Positions 19,486 through 29,642 of a DNA stretch of 64,000 bases are shown here, piece by piece. The stretch comes from Arthrospiribacter ruber (GTDB lineage Bacteria > Bacteroidota > Bacteroidia > Cytophagales > Cyclobacteriaceae). Made by a program: the position numbers and the translations under genes. The DNA is taken from positions 62,001 to 126,000 of the forward strand of contig NZ_RPHB01000005.1 in assembly GCF_019343195.1 (NCBI RefSeq). Direction: 5' to 3'. The stretch's first letter is position 1. Each line of letters begins with the position of its first letter. The notes under the pieces are model-generated. The model was not told where the DNA came from. It was given only the letters and a program-made list of their open reading frames with translations, and made no database searches.

Positions 19486-19527
19486 AAACTTCGGAGAAAA
19501 TGACTTTCAGCCAACTCTCCGAAGTTT
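19486..19527 (-). terminator. Hairpin terminator of the xus operon
   Basis: AAACTTCGGAGA (19486-19497) pairs perfectly with 19516-19527 across 18 bases, between converging genes. A T-rich tail follows on the minus strand, so it mainly serves the xus operon ending at 19549. Confidence 0.7.
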
Positions 19528-19548
19528 AATCAGAATATACTAACCTTA

Positions 19549-21654
19549 TCAATCAATAATACCATCAGCCACACCAGCATAGGCAGGCTTTCTGGTCAAT
19601 GCATTGTTCCACAACCCTGCTCTTTGGCCATTTCCATCGATTGGGTTGGAGATCGTTATTCCCATTTGTTGCTCTACTGGTACAAGATTTAAATACTTAC
19701 TGATCACGGCTTTGTACATATCGGCCTGCTCTGTTAATATTTCAAATCCTTGCTCCCCATCTGGTATGCTCACTTCTAAAGCAGTAACCTTTACCATTTT
19801 GCCTGTACCAGCCAATATCCTGAACATTTCACTGACAGTTTCAGGATCTGAGGAAAGGTCAAGATGTATTCTTGTACCTATTGCATCCACAGAACCACCA
19901 TTTTCTTCTATGTAAGTGACATAATCTACTAATGCCTGGGCCTTGGTAAGATTAGTGGCCATTCCACTCTCATTGATCAGCAAGATATCACCTGGATTAC
20001 CATACTCTCTAGCCAACTGAAAGGCTTTGACTCCATAGTCTTTGCCGATATAGTCCTGCCAATAAAACTCCCCATCTCCCGGAGCTGTGTCCCCAGCGCT
20101 CCTGAGTTGATTGGGATTAGCATCACTCAAAGGCTCAGAGACTACCTCCCTCACTGAGAATATTTCCTTGGTTTCGGTGACAAATTCACTTATCCAATTG
20201 TCCAGTTGATTCTCAATGATATTTGTTTTTTCAATTTCCGTTTTTTCTACAATAGTAGTAGATCCACCTGATTGGCTCTCACTTGCCAATACTACTTCAT
20301 CTATGTAAACAGTACCTGCAAATTCTCCATAACTGATAATAAACCTGTTTCTATCAGCTGCAGTCACAGTAGTTGATACCGTAATCAACCTCCAGTCCGT
20401 TGTAACAAATACTTGCCCAAATCCATTGGAAGAAAAATCAGGACTTTGGAGCTCTGGACGGATGACACCTTCTGCATCTCCTTTCACCCAAAAGCTAAGC
20501 CTATAAGTCTCTCCTTCCTGTGCAGGAGCAGCTAGCTCATATATGGTCTGAACCTCCCAAAAACCACCCGTAAGAGATGGATTGGTTACATAAAAAGCCC
20601 TGCCCGTATTTCCTGCTCCCATTCCTTCTTCAGTCACACCACGGGTAGAATTGTTGCCCCAACCGCCCCAAGCGATTCCGGATTCAAAATCCCCGTCTGA
20701 TATGAGATTGTTCACGACTGGGTCACCGTCAGTATCATAAACATAAAGGTTGTTGATATCCAGATAATAAGTAACTCCCGGATGATAACCCAGCTCCAAC
20801 TTGAACTGAAAATAATCATCTTCAAAATTACTAACCTGAAACCTTACTTCTTTCCAGGAAATACTCGTAGTGAAAGACTCATCTAGCATACCGTCATTGT
20901 TGTAGTCTATCATTGGGTCATTGTCCTCTAGTCCGGCAAAAGTAAACCTACCCTCACCATCCTGATCAGATTTGATGTAAGCAATTACTTCATAGGTTTT
21001 CCCAGGTATTACCGGTATCACAGGAGATACCAACTGAAGATCATCCGGAGAGGAGGCGCTTTGACCTGCAATCAATTCTACCGCAGGAGTACCGCTTCCC
21101 ATACCTTCATCTTCTTTTACACTGGCAGTTCCTGAGTAAGTCCATCCTTCCAAGTTACCGCCTGACAGTTCCATTAATTCCAGTTCATTTCTGAAAGCAG
21201 GGGAATTTACTATCAAAGGAGAAAGAAGTCCATTGAGGTAACTAGCATTCTGGTTTCTATGCCAAACCAATGGTCTGCCATATATAGAAATCCCCTTTTC
21301 ACTGGCTTGTTCTGCAAGACTGAAAACCGGGGTCAAGTCCAGAGATCCATTGTTTTGTACAATGTTTCTATGATCTATACCGCTAGTGGGTACAAACTCA
21401 TTGAAATTTCTATTGATCAACCTGTATCTCAATCCTTCCGAAGTGTAATCGGATAGCGGTAATGCTACCCCCAATCTTAACCCGGGATTTCCGAGACTAT
21501 CCAAGTAGGCCAAGAGATCACCATAATTGTTAATGGCTTCCTGTCGCTCCACACTGAGTGGCTTTTCCACCTCATATTCCAGGGATTCGAAATCTGCACA
21601 GGAGTACAATCCCAACATACAGCCAATCCCTAAGCCTAATATTTTATTTTTCAT
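19549..21654 (-). CDS. Xyn10C-like GH10 lipoprotein with inserted CBMs, catalytically degenerate
   Basis: A start at 21654 gives 701 residues and a lipoprotein signal with the lipobox at Cys19 (LYSC); the longer frame from 21726 adds a charged stretch and looks wrong. The GH10 barrel is split by two carbohydrate-binding modules (about 165-308 and 315-460, CBM4/9/22-like), as in Prevotella/Bacteroides Xyn10C. The catalytic core is damaged. The acid-site motif reads REVVSE instead of WDVVNE, the nucleophile motif reads TALE (Ala625 where TELD carries Glu), and the late W of the substrate cleft is gone (GITISNP). The GH10 scaffold FYWQDYIGKDYGVKAFQLA remains. It is last in the xusABCDE operon and is probably a surface glycan-binding protein, not an active xylanase. 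Confidence 0.85.
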   Translation of the reverse strand: MKNKILGLGIGCMLGLYSCADFESLEYEVEKPLSVERQEAINNYGDLLAYLDSLGNPGLRLGVALPLSDYTSEGLRYRLINRNFNEFVPTSGIDHRNIVQNNGSLDLTPVFSLAEQASEKGISIYGRPLVWHRNQNASYLNGLLSPLIVNSPAFRNELELMELSGGNLEGWTYSGTASVKEDEGMGSGTPAVELIAGQSASSPDDLQLVSPVIPVIPGKTYEVIAYIKSDQDGEGRFTFAGLEDNDPMIDYNNDGMLDESFTTSISWKEVRFQVSNFEDDYFQFKLELGYHPGVTYYLDINNLYVYDTDGDPVVNNLISDGDFESGIAWGGWGNNSTRGVTEEGMGAGNTGRAFYVTNPSLTGGFWEVQTIYELAAPAQEGETYRLSFWVKGDAEGVIRPELQSPDFSSNGFGQVFVTTDWRLITVSTTVTAADRNRFIISYGEFAGTVYIDEVVLASESQSGGSTTIVEKTEIEKTNIIENQLDNWISEFVTETKEIFSVREVVSEPLSDANPNQLRSAGDTAPGDGEFYWQDYIGKDYGVKAFQLAREYGNPGDILLINESGMATNLTKAQALVDYVTYIEENGGSVDAIGTRIHLDLSSDPETVSEMFRILAGTGKMVKVTALEVSIPDGEQGFEILTEQADMYKAVISKYLNLVPVEQQMGITISNPIDGNGQRAGLWNNALTRKPAYAGVADGIID

Positions 21655-21788
21655 CAGTTTATTTTTCTTTTTAGTTTTTGAATTTGTCCTGTCAGTCATC
21701 GGACAAAACTTCCATAAAAACTTCATACAAAAGGAGTCATCAATTTGATTATCAGCATTTAATCTTTTACAACCCCTTTGTAAGCAGG

Positions 21789-22820
21789 CTATTTCAGCAC
21801 AGGGTTGAATGTTTCAAACCCAACATTTCTATTGCGCATCACCAAGGTATCCACAGTACTTACCCTCATTTTAGGCATATCAATTTCATACTGAAGGTAC
21901 AATGCGTCCCTGTCCTGATTTCCCCAGCTTTTCTTCTCCCCTTTCTTGACAAATGAACCGCTTCCAGAGGCTGTCACCCCATCGGTGGAAGAACTGATTG
22001 TACAATTTCCTTGGTTATCAAAAGTCAATAAAAGATGTACCTCTATATCCATCCCTTCAGGATCCTGGAAAGTCAGAGGAAATTCAACTGCGTTCAAGGC
22101 ATGTGTATGGATATCATTGAGCTCATCTTGCTCTACAAACTCTGCTCTTCTTACCTGCTCTTCGCTTAATTCCTCGTAACCATCCTTGCCAGTGATCACG
22201 TCCACCCCTCTTCTGAGGTAGATTCCATGCCACTCGTTGATATATTTGATAGCATATAGCACGAAATCCTTGGGAGTTACATCCCAATCGCCTATTACGT
22301 GAGGATTAGGATTCGGAAGAGGTGAGCGACCTACCAAAATTGAATCGGCGTTTTCTACACTTTTAATTCTCAATGGAACCACATAAGTATTTTTGATTGC
22401 CCTAGGATCATTGAAAAACGCTCCGGTAAGCTCAAACTCAACCCCTCCGATGATCTCACCTCTTGGGATGGTGATGCTATTGGAATGCATCTGAAAATAC
22501 TCAGTAGGCAAAGCCACTACTTCGTCTCCGCCTTCGGAAAAGAGTAAGCCTTCTGCTAGAGAGGCATCGTATTCTATTTCCAATTGAATATCCTGCTGAT
22601 TGGTGTAAACCCCTCCGGTGGTGGCCATGACCTGAAACTTCCACTCATTGTCCAAAGTCGTATCCACAATGTCATCTCCTAGTGTGATGGTTCTGACAGG
22701 GTATTGATGGGCAAAGTAGACTGTTTGATAGTCGAAATTGGGAAACTGCCATTCATCGTTTACACAGGAAACCAATCCTGCTGTAAACAATACTGCTGCT
22801 ATGATTATTGATTTTTTCAT
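21789..22820 (-). CDS. xusE: XusE-like surface lipoprotein (DUF1735 / DUF5627-type)
   Basis: The 343-residue lipoprotein has its lipobox at GLVSC (Cys19). The N-terminal half looks like the DUF1735 Ig-like fold common in SusC/D-linked surface proteins. The C-terminal half resembles the domain found with it in xylan loci (FVLYAIKYINEWHGIYLRRG segment). It sits 47 bases after the second SusD and 134 bases before the Xyn10C-like gene, the same position as xusE in the Prevotella/Bacteroides xylan operon. It is expected to be an outer-surface glycan-binding protein that captures xylan. The domain names are from memory; the position and lipobox are seen directly. Confidence 0.8.
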   Translation of the reverse strand: MKKSIIIAAVLFTAGLVSCVNDEWQFPNFDYQTVYFAHQYPVRTITLGDDIVDTTLDNEWKFQVMATTGGVYTNQQDIQLEIEYDASLAEGLLFSEGGDEVVALPTEYFQMHSNSITIPRGEIIGGVEFELTGAFFNDPRAIKNTYVVPLRIKSVENADSILVGRSPLPNPNPHVIGDWDVTPKDFVLYAIKYINEWHGIYLRRGVDVITGKDGYEELSEEQVRRAEFVEQDELNDIHTHALNAVEFPLTFQDPEGMDIEVHLLLTFDNQGNCTISSSTDGVTASGSGSFVKKGEKKSWGNQDRDALYLQYEIDMPKMRVSTVDTLVMRNRNVGFETFNPVLK

Positions 22821-22867
22821 TTCTAAATCGTTAAATATTATTAGTTGTCACAAACGACATGTATCGA

Positions 22868-24643
22868 TTACCAGCCTGTATTCTGACGGAGTGCATTGTA
22901 TTTCAACAATTCACCCAAAGGAACAGGTCCATATTTCATGTGCTCACCAAAAACCCTATTCTGTACATTGACCACTTCGAAAGCATTTGCCTCGATCCTT
23001 ATACCTCTGGCAGGTTCAGTGAGGTTTTTCTCCCACCTTCTCAAGTCCCAGAACCTGAAACCTTCAAAGCACAATTCGAGTCTCCTCTCATTTCTGATCA
23101 ATTCTCTCATGGCATCCTGATCACCTTTTACAGACTCCAGGTAAGCATCTCCATTGTCCAATCCAATACCTGCTCTTTGTCTGATCGCTCGGATGATGTC
23201 ATATGCGGAAAATCCATGTGTACCCGTACCCATAGGGCCGTAAGCTTCATTTGCGGCCTCTGCATAAATAAGGTAGATTTCTGTATACCTGATCCTAGGA
23301 TGTACATGGAGCTGGCCATTTACAGAAACAGGGTTGAGATTGACATCCTGTCTCAGCAATTTCCGCATATAATATCCAGTTCTGGTAGAGACCTCCACCC
23401 TATTGAAACCATCATTTGTACCTCCATCAACAGAGGTATTGATCACAGCATTGTTTGGTCCGGCAGTACTGCCATTGTAAATGATAAAATGCTGTAGTCT
23501 AGGGTCCCTATTTGAATATGGATTGCTTGGATCATACTCACTCTGAGGGTGATTTATAGGATATCCATTGATAGTAGGAAAAGCATCTACCAGATTTTGA
23601 GTTGGGTTGAGCAAGCCATTACCAAACTGTGTAGGCGGAAAGTGTGATTCTTCCAAGCCACTTGACGGTCCTCCCAATGAATTTCTCCATAAAATCTCAG
23701 GAGGATTTACTCCACCACCTAAGTTGTTGATTTCATTAACATTAGTATACCAAGTCAGTCCGTTGGGAGCAAGACCCGAAACACCACCATTCAATGAAAT
23801 CAATTCTCCGGCAAAATCCGCCGCATCCTGATAGGTAGTGGTACTTCCTTGGCTAAATGCTGGACTTGCTGCCAATAATGCTGCCTGGGCCCTGATGGCC
23901 ATGGCGATTCTTCCACTGAGCAATTGCCTTGCATCTTCACCAAAAACACGGTTGTAGTCATTTCTACTGGCTCCCAAAGCTTTATACCTGTCTGGCATCA
24001 TATCTTCGGTAGGAATATTTTCATAATCCAAAGGAAGTAGCTCAAGAGCCATTTCCACATCCGTGTATAGTTGTTGCATACATTCCTCGAAGGTATTTCT
24101 CGGAACGTTGAATTCAGATTGCAGATCCTTTGGCTCATCCAATATCTGGACTCCAAGCAATTGTCCTTCAGACATGCCTCCATGAGCCTGAAGCAAATGG
24201 AACATAAACAATGCCCTTAAACCATAAGCTTCACCCTTGATCCTATCAGCAAAAAGCCTGTCTACCAAGGGGTTTTCTACCGTAAAGGATACTGAATCGG
24301 CAGTCTGAATCATGATATTGAGGTATTGGATGGCTGCTTTTGAATTGGTCCATTGGTTCAATGGATCATTATCCGCAGCCCACTGACCACTGGCCACATT
24401 GAAATAGGCATTGTTTTCATTATTGCTCACAGCATCGTCTGTTGCCATGTCATTGAAACTCCATCCATTTCTGGGGATACGAGCATATCCATTGATGATA
24501 AGCCCCTGGGCAAATCTCGGTTCGTTGTAACTGCTTTCAAGATCCCTGACATTCTGTATGGCAGGATCAAAGAGGTCATCACAGCCTGAAAACAGGACTG
24601 ATAACACTAGCAGTAAACCATATATATTTTTTTGAATCTTCAT
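22868..24643 (-). CDS. xusD: SusD-family lipoprotein (XusD)
   Basis: The 591-residue protein has a lipobox at LFSGC (Cys21) and SusD-family domains, with the conserved RNERRLELCFEGFRFWDLRRW segment near residue 525. It starts 12 bases after the stop of its partner SusC. It is the lid protein of the second xylan transporter in the xus operon and is expected to bind xylo- or arabinoxylo-oligosaccharides at the surface. Confidence 0.93.
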   Translation of the reverse strand: MKIQKNIYGLLLVLSVLFSGCDDLFDPAIQNVRDLESSYNEPRFAQGLIINGYARIPRNGWSFNDMATDDAVSNNENNAYFNVASGQWAADNDPLNQWTNSKAAIQYLNIMIQTADSVSFTVENPLVDRLFADRIKGEAYGLRALFMFHLLQAHGGMSEGQLLGVQILDEPKDLQSEFNVPRNTFEECMQQLYTDVEMALELLPLDYENIPTEDMMPDRYKALGASRNDYNRVFGEDARQLLSGRIAMAIRAQAALLAASPAFSQGSTTTYQDAADFAGELISLNGGVSGLAPNGLTWYTNVNEINNLGGGVNPPEILWRNSLGGPSSGLEESHFPPTQFGNGLLNPTQNLVDAFPTINGYPINHPQSEYDPSNPYSNRDPRLQHFIIYNGSTAGPNNAVINTSVDGGTNDGFNRVEVSTRTGYYMRKLLRQDVNLNPVSVNGQLHVHPRIRYTEIYLIYAEAANEAYGPMGTGTHGFSAYDIIRAIRQRAGIGLDNGDAYLESVKGDQDAMRELIRNERRLELCFEGFRFWDLRRWEKNLTEPARGIRIEANAFEVVNVQNRVFGEHMKYGPVPLGELLKYNALRQNTGW

Positions 24644-24655
24644 AATCTTCGGGAT

Positions 24656-27600
24656 TTAAAACTGTGCTGCTACACCTAAATTGAAAAAGCGGGTCTGAGG
24701 AGCAGTGCCTATGTTCATTTCAAGGATCTTTCTGTTTGGAGCAATCGTCAACAGGTTAGCTCCGCTCATGTATACATCCATTCCTTTGATAAAATCACCG
24801 CCAAATAATCTCTGTGCCGGGATATTGTAAGTGATCTGCACCCTGGCCAAATCAAACCTGTCAGTACTGTATAGCCAGAAATCAGAATTCCGGAAATTAT
24901 TGGCACCATTTAGGGTAGTCAATCTCGGGAAAGTCGCTTCATCAGCCGTTTCGGGAGTCCAACGGTCTCTTACCACTTCAGAATATTTGGCTTCACCGGC
25001 GATCCAGAAGTATGAGCTGTTTCGCATGGCAAATGCCCCTCTCCTTGCTACACCCAATGCGAAGAAGGTAAAATTCTTCCACTGTGCACTAACGTTTAGA
25101 CCCAAGGTAAGTGGTGCTCCAAACCAACCTCCCCTACCAAGAAATACTTCATCCTGTGGGCTGATCACACCATCTCCATTTTGATCCATGTACCTGATAT
25201 CTCCTGGCACCACTTCGCCAAAAATCTGATTAGGAGCACTGTTAATTTCTTCTTCACTTTGGAAAAAGCCCATGTTTCTCAAGCCCCAAATGGCATCTAT
25301 AGGTCTTCCTGTTCTGTTCTGATAAGAATCCAACCAGTTTTCACCTCTCTCAATAGCTCTGGTAGCATAGTAAGTTCCCACCAATCCTACATTCAGATTC
25401 ACCTGACCGACCTTTTCGCGCACATTGATATTAAAATCAAATCCGGTACGCTGATCGCTATTAAAGTTTTCCCAAGGAATAAATGAAGAAGCTGGCCAAC
25501 CAGTGGTGAAATAGCTAGGGTAGATATCTCCTCTCTGAACCAACAGTCCGTTCATCCTACTGATGAAAAAGGAGCCATTGAAAAACAACCTGCTTTTGAA
25601 TAAGGAAGCATCCACTCCAAAATTGATTTCTTCCCTTCTTGGGAAGGTCATATCCGGGTTGGCACCTCTTCTGGAAATGGTAGAAATATTGTTCAGTCCA
25701 TCTTTCCAGGTATAAAAAACAGTTCCGTCTCCCTGTTGGGTATAAATCTGCTCATATAGGTAGTAATCATGGATATCCAAATCTGTATGGATAATACCTC
25801 CAGAAACAGAAAGCAATAGGTTATCAAAAATTGAATTACCTTTCATAAAGCCTTCCTCACTTATCCTCCATCCCAAAGACATGGTCGGTGAAAAAGCCCT
25901 TCTGTTGTTTTCAGGAAGTCTGGCTGAGTGTATCATGGCATTGTTCATCTCTACCAGATATTTGTTCTTGTAGTTGTATCCCAAATGTAGCCCTAGGTTA
26001 GCATTGCTGATTCTATGGTACAAAGCAGATGTGCCCGTTTGGAATCCTCCTCCAATCAACATGGCTGAGATCTGATGATCTTCTTTGATCACAGTGTTGT
26101 AATTGAACTGCGCCGACATGGCTAAGGTCTGCTGGAAAACACTATTGCTGATATTCTGTGTCCTGGTACTGGCATCCTGTCCAAATCTGGTCAGATTACT
26201 GATCAGGTCCTGACCTGCATAATTATTCCAAGCCGGTTCAAATACTGCATAATTGTTATTAAAGGATAAGTTATAGGAAGTGGCATAATCCAATCCAAAA
26301 CGGTAATTGAATGTCAGGCCCGGCAATATGCTTTTCAGGTCTGCATTGACACCTGTGTTGAATTGGTATTGCCTACTTGTAAACTGACTGGATCCACCCG
26401 CATAGATGCCTGCAATTGGGTTGGTCTGTTCTAATTGGGTACCTCCCAGTAAGTAGCGACCATCAATCAGATGACTACTGTTATTGACATAATTTTGTGA
26501 AGTCACATCATCTGCCTCTAACATGCTCACTGGTACCAAAGGAGTAAACCTATGAGGTCTGATGTTGGCTGCACCTTCCCAGAAATTTGCATTTACTCCT
26601 CGGCCATTGTAAAATATCACCGCTGCATCAGCAAAACCTGTGATATTTTTGGTCAGGTTCATATCCACATTTCCACGGATATTAAAGCGTTCATTCCTGT
26701 TGTGGACAGCTTGTCCAAAATCCAGCAGAGATCCTTCAGACATAAAGCCCAGGTTGGTATAATACCTTGCCCGGTCATTTCCACCTGAGATTTCGAAAGT
26801 ACCATCATGTCTGCCATAAGCTTCCTGTAGGTATTCAGGGGAATAAAAATCTATACTAGGATAGCGGTACGGATTTGTTCCGGCTCCGTGATGATAGATT
26901 TCCTCCTGAGAGAAAAGAGGCTGAAGACCATCATTTTGACGGGCTTCATTAAATAAGGTCATGTATTCAGCAGACCCTAAATACTGAGGCATTTCTCTGG
27001 GTGTATGGATTCCTGTATTGGCCCGGAAGCTTATCTGTTGCTTTCCGGCAACTCCTCTTTTGGTAGTAATCATTATGACACCTTTTGCGGCCCTACTGCC
27101 ATAAAGTGCAACAGCAGATACTCCTTTCAAAAAGGTAATCTGCTCTACCTCCAGAGCGGTAATGCTGCCTGCATCTCTCGGTACACCGTCCACCAGAAGG
27201 AGGTATTCGTTATTTCCCCAAATGTTTCCATGAAATCCCGGCGCAAAAGCATCCATGTTGTCCAATGGAAAAGAAAAGTAATTCTTTTCGATAAGCTCAG
27301 GTACATTTACATAGTTGATACCGCCTAATAGGTTATTGGCATCCTGCCGCTGATAAGCAGTATTCACTTGTCTTGATTCCCATTCAGAAAACATGATGAT
27401 CTCCGAAGACTGAGCACCTGCACGAAGTACTTTGGTTTCGTATCCTTCCCTTTCTATGATCAGAAGGGAATTGGGGAGTATTTCAATCGAAAATTCTCCA
27501 TTTTCGTCGGTAGTAGCCAAGACTACTTCTTCGTCATTCATGATAGTGGCACCGGGAAGCGGAAGGCCACTTTGTGTGTTGACTACTCCGCTGATCCTGA

Positions 27601-27685
27601 GCAGCTGCTCATTTTGGGCGAATGCCTTATCAGGCAAAATCACCGCTAAAACCAGCCAAAATATTATGATATATCTTTGTTTCAT
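24656..27685 (-). CDS. xusC: SusC-family transporter (XusC)
   Basis: I choose the ATG at 27685 (1009 residues), preceded by an AAGGA-like sequence and followed by a clean signal peptide (KAFAQ); an upstream ATG at 27724 overlaps the preceding SusD stop. A carboxypeptidase-regulatory-like domain, plug (LLLVDGVPRD, FLKGVSAVALYGSRAAKG) and barrel are present. The usual VVVGYG segment before the plug is absent and is replaced by a divergent stretch (SEWESRQVNTAYQRQ), as often seen in the second SusC of xylan loci. It forms the outer-membrane import pair with XusD. Confidence 0.93.
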   Translation of the reverse strand: MKQRYIIIFWLVLAVILPDKAFAQNEQLLRISGVVNTQSGLPLPGATIMNDEEVVLATTDENGEFSIEILPNSLLIIEREGYETKVLRAGAQSSEIIMFSEWESRQVNTAYQRQDANNLLGGINYVNVPELIEKNYFSFPLDNMDAFAPGFHGNIWGNNEYLLLVDGVPRDAGSITALEVEQITFLKGVSAVALYGSRAAKGVIMITTKRGVAGKQQISFRANTGIHTPREMPQYLGSAEYMTLFNEARQNDGLQPLFSQEEIYHHGAGTNPYRYPSIDFYSPEYLQEAYGRHDGTFEISGGNDRARYYTNLGFMSEGSLLDFGQAVHNRNERFNIRGNVDMNLTKNITGFADAAVIFYNGRGVNANFWEGAANIRPHRFTPLVPVSMLEADDVTSQNYVNNSSHLIDGRYLLGGTQLEQTNPIAGIYAGGSSQFTSRQYQFNTGVNADLKSILPGLTFNYRFGLDYATSYNLSFNNNYAVFEPAWNNYAGQDLISNLTRFGQDASTRTQNISNSVFQQTLAMSAQFNYNTVIKEDHQISAMLIGGGFQTGTSALYHRISNANLGLHLGYNYKNKYLVEMNNAMIHSARLPENNRRAFSPTMSLGWRISEEGFMKGNSIFDNLLLSVSGGIIHTDLDIHDYYLYEQIYTQQGDGTVFYTWKDGLNNISTISRRGANPDMTFPRREEINFGVDASLFKSRLFFNGSFFISRMNGLLVQRGDIYPSYFTTGWPASSFIPWENFNSDQRTGFDFNINVREKVGQVNLNVGLVGTYYATRAIERGENWLDSYQNRTGRPIDAIWGLRNMGFFQSEEEINSAPNQIFGEVVPGDIRYMDQNGDGVISPQDEVFLGRGGWFGAPLTLGLNVSAQWKNFTFFALGVARRGAFAMRNSSYFWIAGEAKYSEVVRDRWTPETADEATFPRLTTLNGANNFRNSDFWLYSTDRFDLARVQITYNIPAQRLFGGDFIKGMDVYMSGANLLTIAPNRKILEMNIGTAPQTRFFNLGVAAQF

Positions 27686-27717
27686 TATTGTATCCTTTTT
27701 GATGATTTGAAAGGTTT

Positions 27718-29631
27718 TTACCATCCTGGATTCTGTCGGAATTCAGGATAAAGTGTCACATCTGAAACTTTCAGAGGAAGCCAATAATGACGTTCCGCCA
27801 ATGGTCTTTCCAGCAAAACTTCTTCGCGAAGATTTACCACCCTCATCTCAGCCGGATCACCTCCAAGTTCTGAATCCGGAGCTCTGTTAAATTCCAAAGA
27901 GGTTTTCAACGTATATGGTCTTTCAATCAGTAAAAGCCATCTTCTAAGGTCATTGAACCGGTGGCCTTCAAAGGCCAATTCTACAGCCCGCTCTCTTCTC
28001 ACCTCATGCAAAAAGTCATCTACAGAAGCTGAGTACCTAGAAAGCACATTAGGCATTCCAGCCCTACTTCTGATCACATTGACAGCATCTAAGGCAGTTT
28101 TATCAAAGTTGGTTGATTTTCCTGTCACAGCATTATGTCCCATTAGAGCTGCTTCTGCATACATCAGGTATACATCAGCCAATCTCAGGTAAGGCACATT
28201 TAAGTGCAGTGCAGCCCCAAAAGCAAATGCATTGTCATAAGTATTGGCTGTAAGAGGTACCAATTTTTTATTCAGAAAACCTGTAGGACTTCCTGACACT
28301 TCTCCCCTATAGCTACCTCCAGTATGAAGGTTGGCATGTCTGTTGTCCTCTTGGTTGGGAGGCATAGAACCCTGTACTACCTGCATGCCGTCAAAGACAA
28401 TACTTTTGTAGAACCTTGGGTCCCTACCTCTAAAAGGATATTGAGGATCGTATCCCGACTCGGCATCTGCCTGGTCGATCTGACTTGGAAGCGGATGCCC
28501 ATTGGCCATACCAAAATTCTGGTTTACATAATTGGCGGTTGGTACAAATTTGGTAGCATCTCCATCTACAATTACAGAAGGAAAAAACTGCTTGGTAATA
28601 CCCCAGTTAGACTGATCACCAGACCAATAAAGCGACCTGAAAATACCTTCAGTACCTCCTGAAAGAGCCCAGTTTTGACCCATGGTGTAAAAATTATTAT
28701 GCCATCTGTCAAAAGGCATCAAAGCATACTGGGTCTGACCGCTCTCTACCAAATCCAAAAGCTCTCCAAAAGCCTCAGCAGATCTTCTACAGAAATCAGC
28801 ATTGTAGGTTCTGCTTCCAGTAGATTCGAAGTTCATCAAAGGACTTCCGGCATAAAGCAGATTTTTACCCAAATAAGCCAGCGCCATGATTTTATTGGCT
28901 CTAAGTTCATTTCTACCAAGAGTCCTTCTTCCGGCCACAGTATTATCCCAATCAATAGGCAATAGATCAGCAGCTCTTCTAAGATCCTCCGCTACTCTTT
29001 CAGCACTTTCGTGATAATTGAGTCTTGCCTCCCTCAAAGGCTCATCCCCAGGAAGAACACGATCAATGTAAGGAAGTCCTCCTACATATTGTATCATCAT
29101 AAAATGAAACCATCCTCTGAAGAATAGCAATTGACCCTCAATCAACTCTCTTTCCTCCTGGGTCGCATCTGTCATTCTATGAAGGTTTTCCAAACCTAGG
29201 TTAGCCTTTCTGATTCCATACCAAGCCAGTGGCCAAAGACCCTTGTCATGTGGATTATCACCTGTATGGGTCATCCATTTGTCCAACCAGCTGGCGCGGC
29301 CACCATGACCACTATGCTCTGCCTGCCATGCCCAGAAATTACCTCTGTCAAACATGAAGGTAACATGGAAATTACCGGCAGCAGAAACCATTTCATCTTC
29401 GCCCCAATTCCAGGAACTGGTCCAATAAGTGGTCGTAAAATTGGGTATACACTGATATAGTTCTTCTGTAAAGCCCTGGAAATTTTCAAAATTCAGAAAG
29501 GCAATCTCCTCGGAAATGACCGATTCAGGAGTCCTTTCTAGGTAATCCTCACACGAGGCACTCAATAGCATCACTGCCAAAAGAGCCCATGCGCCAGATT
29601 TTCTAATGATTGATTTATAAATAGTATTCAT
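27718..29631 (-). CDS. xusB: SusD-family lipoprotein (XusB)
   Basis: The start at 29631 gives 637 residues with a lipoprotein signal and lipobox (LLSASC); the frame from 29703 would overlap the SusC coding end and adds a non-signal segment. SusD-type architecture is present, with VRRERAVELAFEGHRFNDLRRW near the C-terminal third and the usual NPGW-type C-terminus. It starts 11 bases after the XusA stop and precedes xusC by 32 bases. In homologous systems XusB binds xylan at the cell surface as the lid of XusA. Confidence 0.93.
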   Translation of the reverse strand: MNTIYKSIIRKSGAWALLAVMLLSASCEDYLERTPESVISEEIAFLNFENFQGFTEELYQCIPNFTTTYWTSSWNWGEDEMVSAAGNFHVTFMFDRGNFWAWQAEHSGHGGRASWLDKWMTHTGDNPHDKGLWPLAWYGIRKANLGLENLHRMTDATQEERELIEGQLLFFRGWFHFMMIQYVGGLPYIDRVLPGDEPLREARLNYHESAERVAEDLRRAADLLPIDWDNTVAGRRTLGRNELRANKIMALAYLGKNLLYAGSPLMNFESTGSRTYNADFCRRSAEAFGELLDLVESGQTQYALMPFDRWHNNFYTMGQNWALSGGTEGIFRSLYWSGDQSNWGITKQFFPSVIVDGDATKFVPTANYVNQNFGMANGHPLPSQIDQADAESGYDPQYPFRGRDPRFYKSIVFDGMQVVQGSMPPNQEDNRHANLHTGGSYRGEVSGSPTGFLNKKLVPLTANTYDNAFAFGAALHLNVPYLRLADVYLMYAEAALMGHNAVTGKSTNFDKTALDAVNVIRSRAGMPNVLSRYSASVDDFLHEVRRERAVELAFEGHRFNDLRRWLLLIERPYTLKTSLEFNRAPDSELGGDPAEMRVVNLREEVLLERPLAERHYWLPLKVSDVTLYPEFRQNPGW

Positions 29632-29642
29632 TGTTTTCCGAT

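Noticed and set aside
22859-23497. 212-codon plus-strand frame
   Set aside because: It is antisense to xusD, which has a clear SusD sequence.
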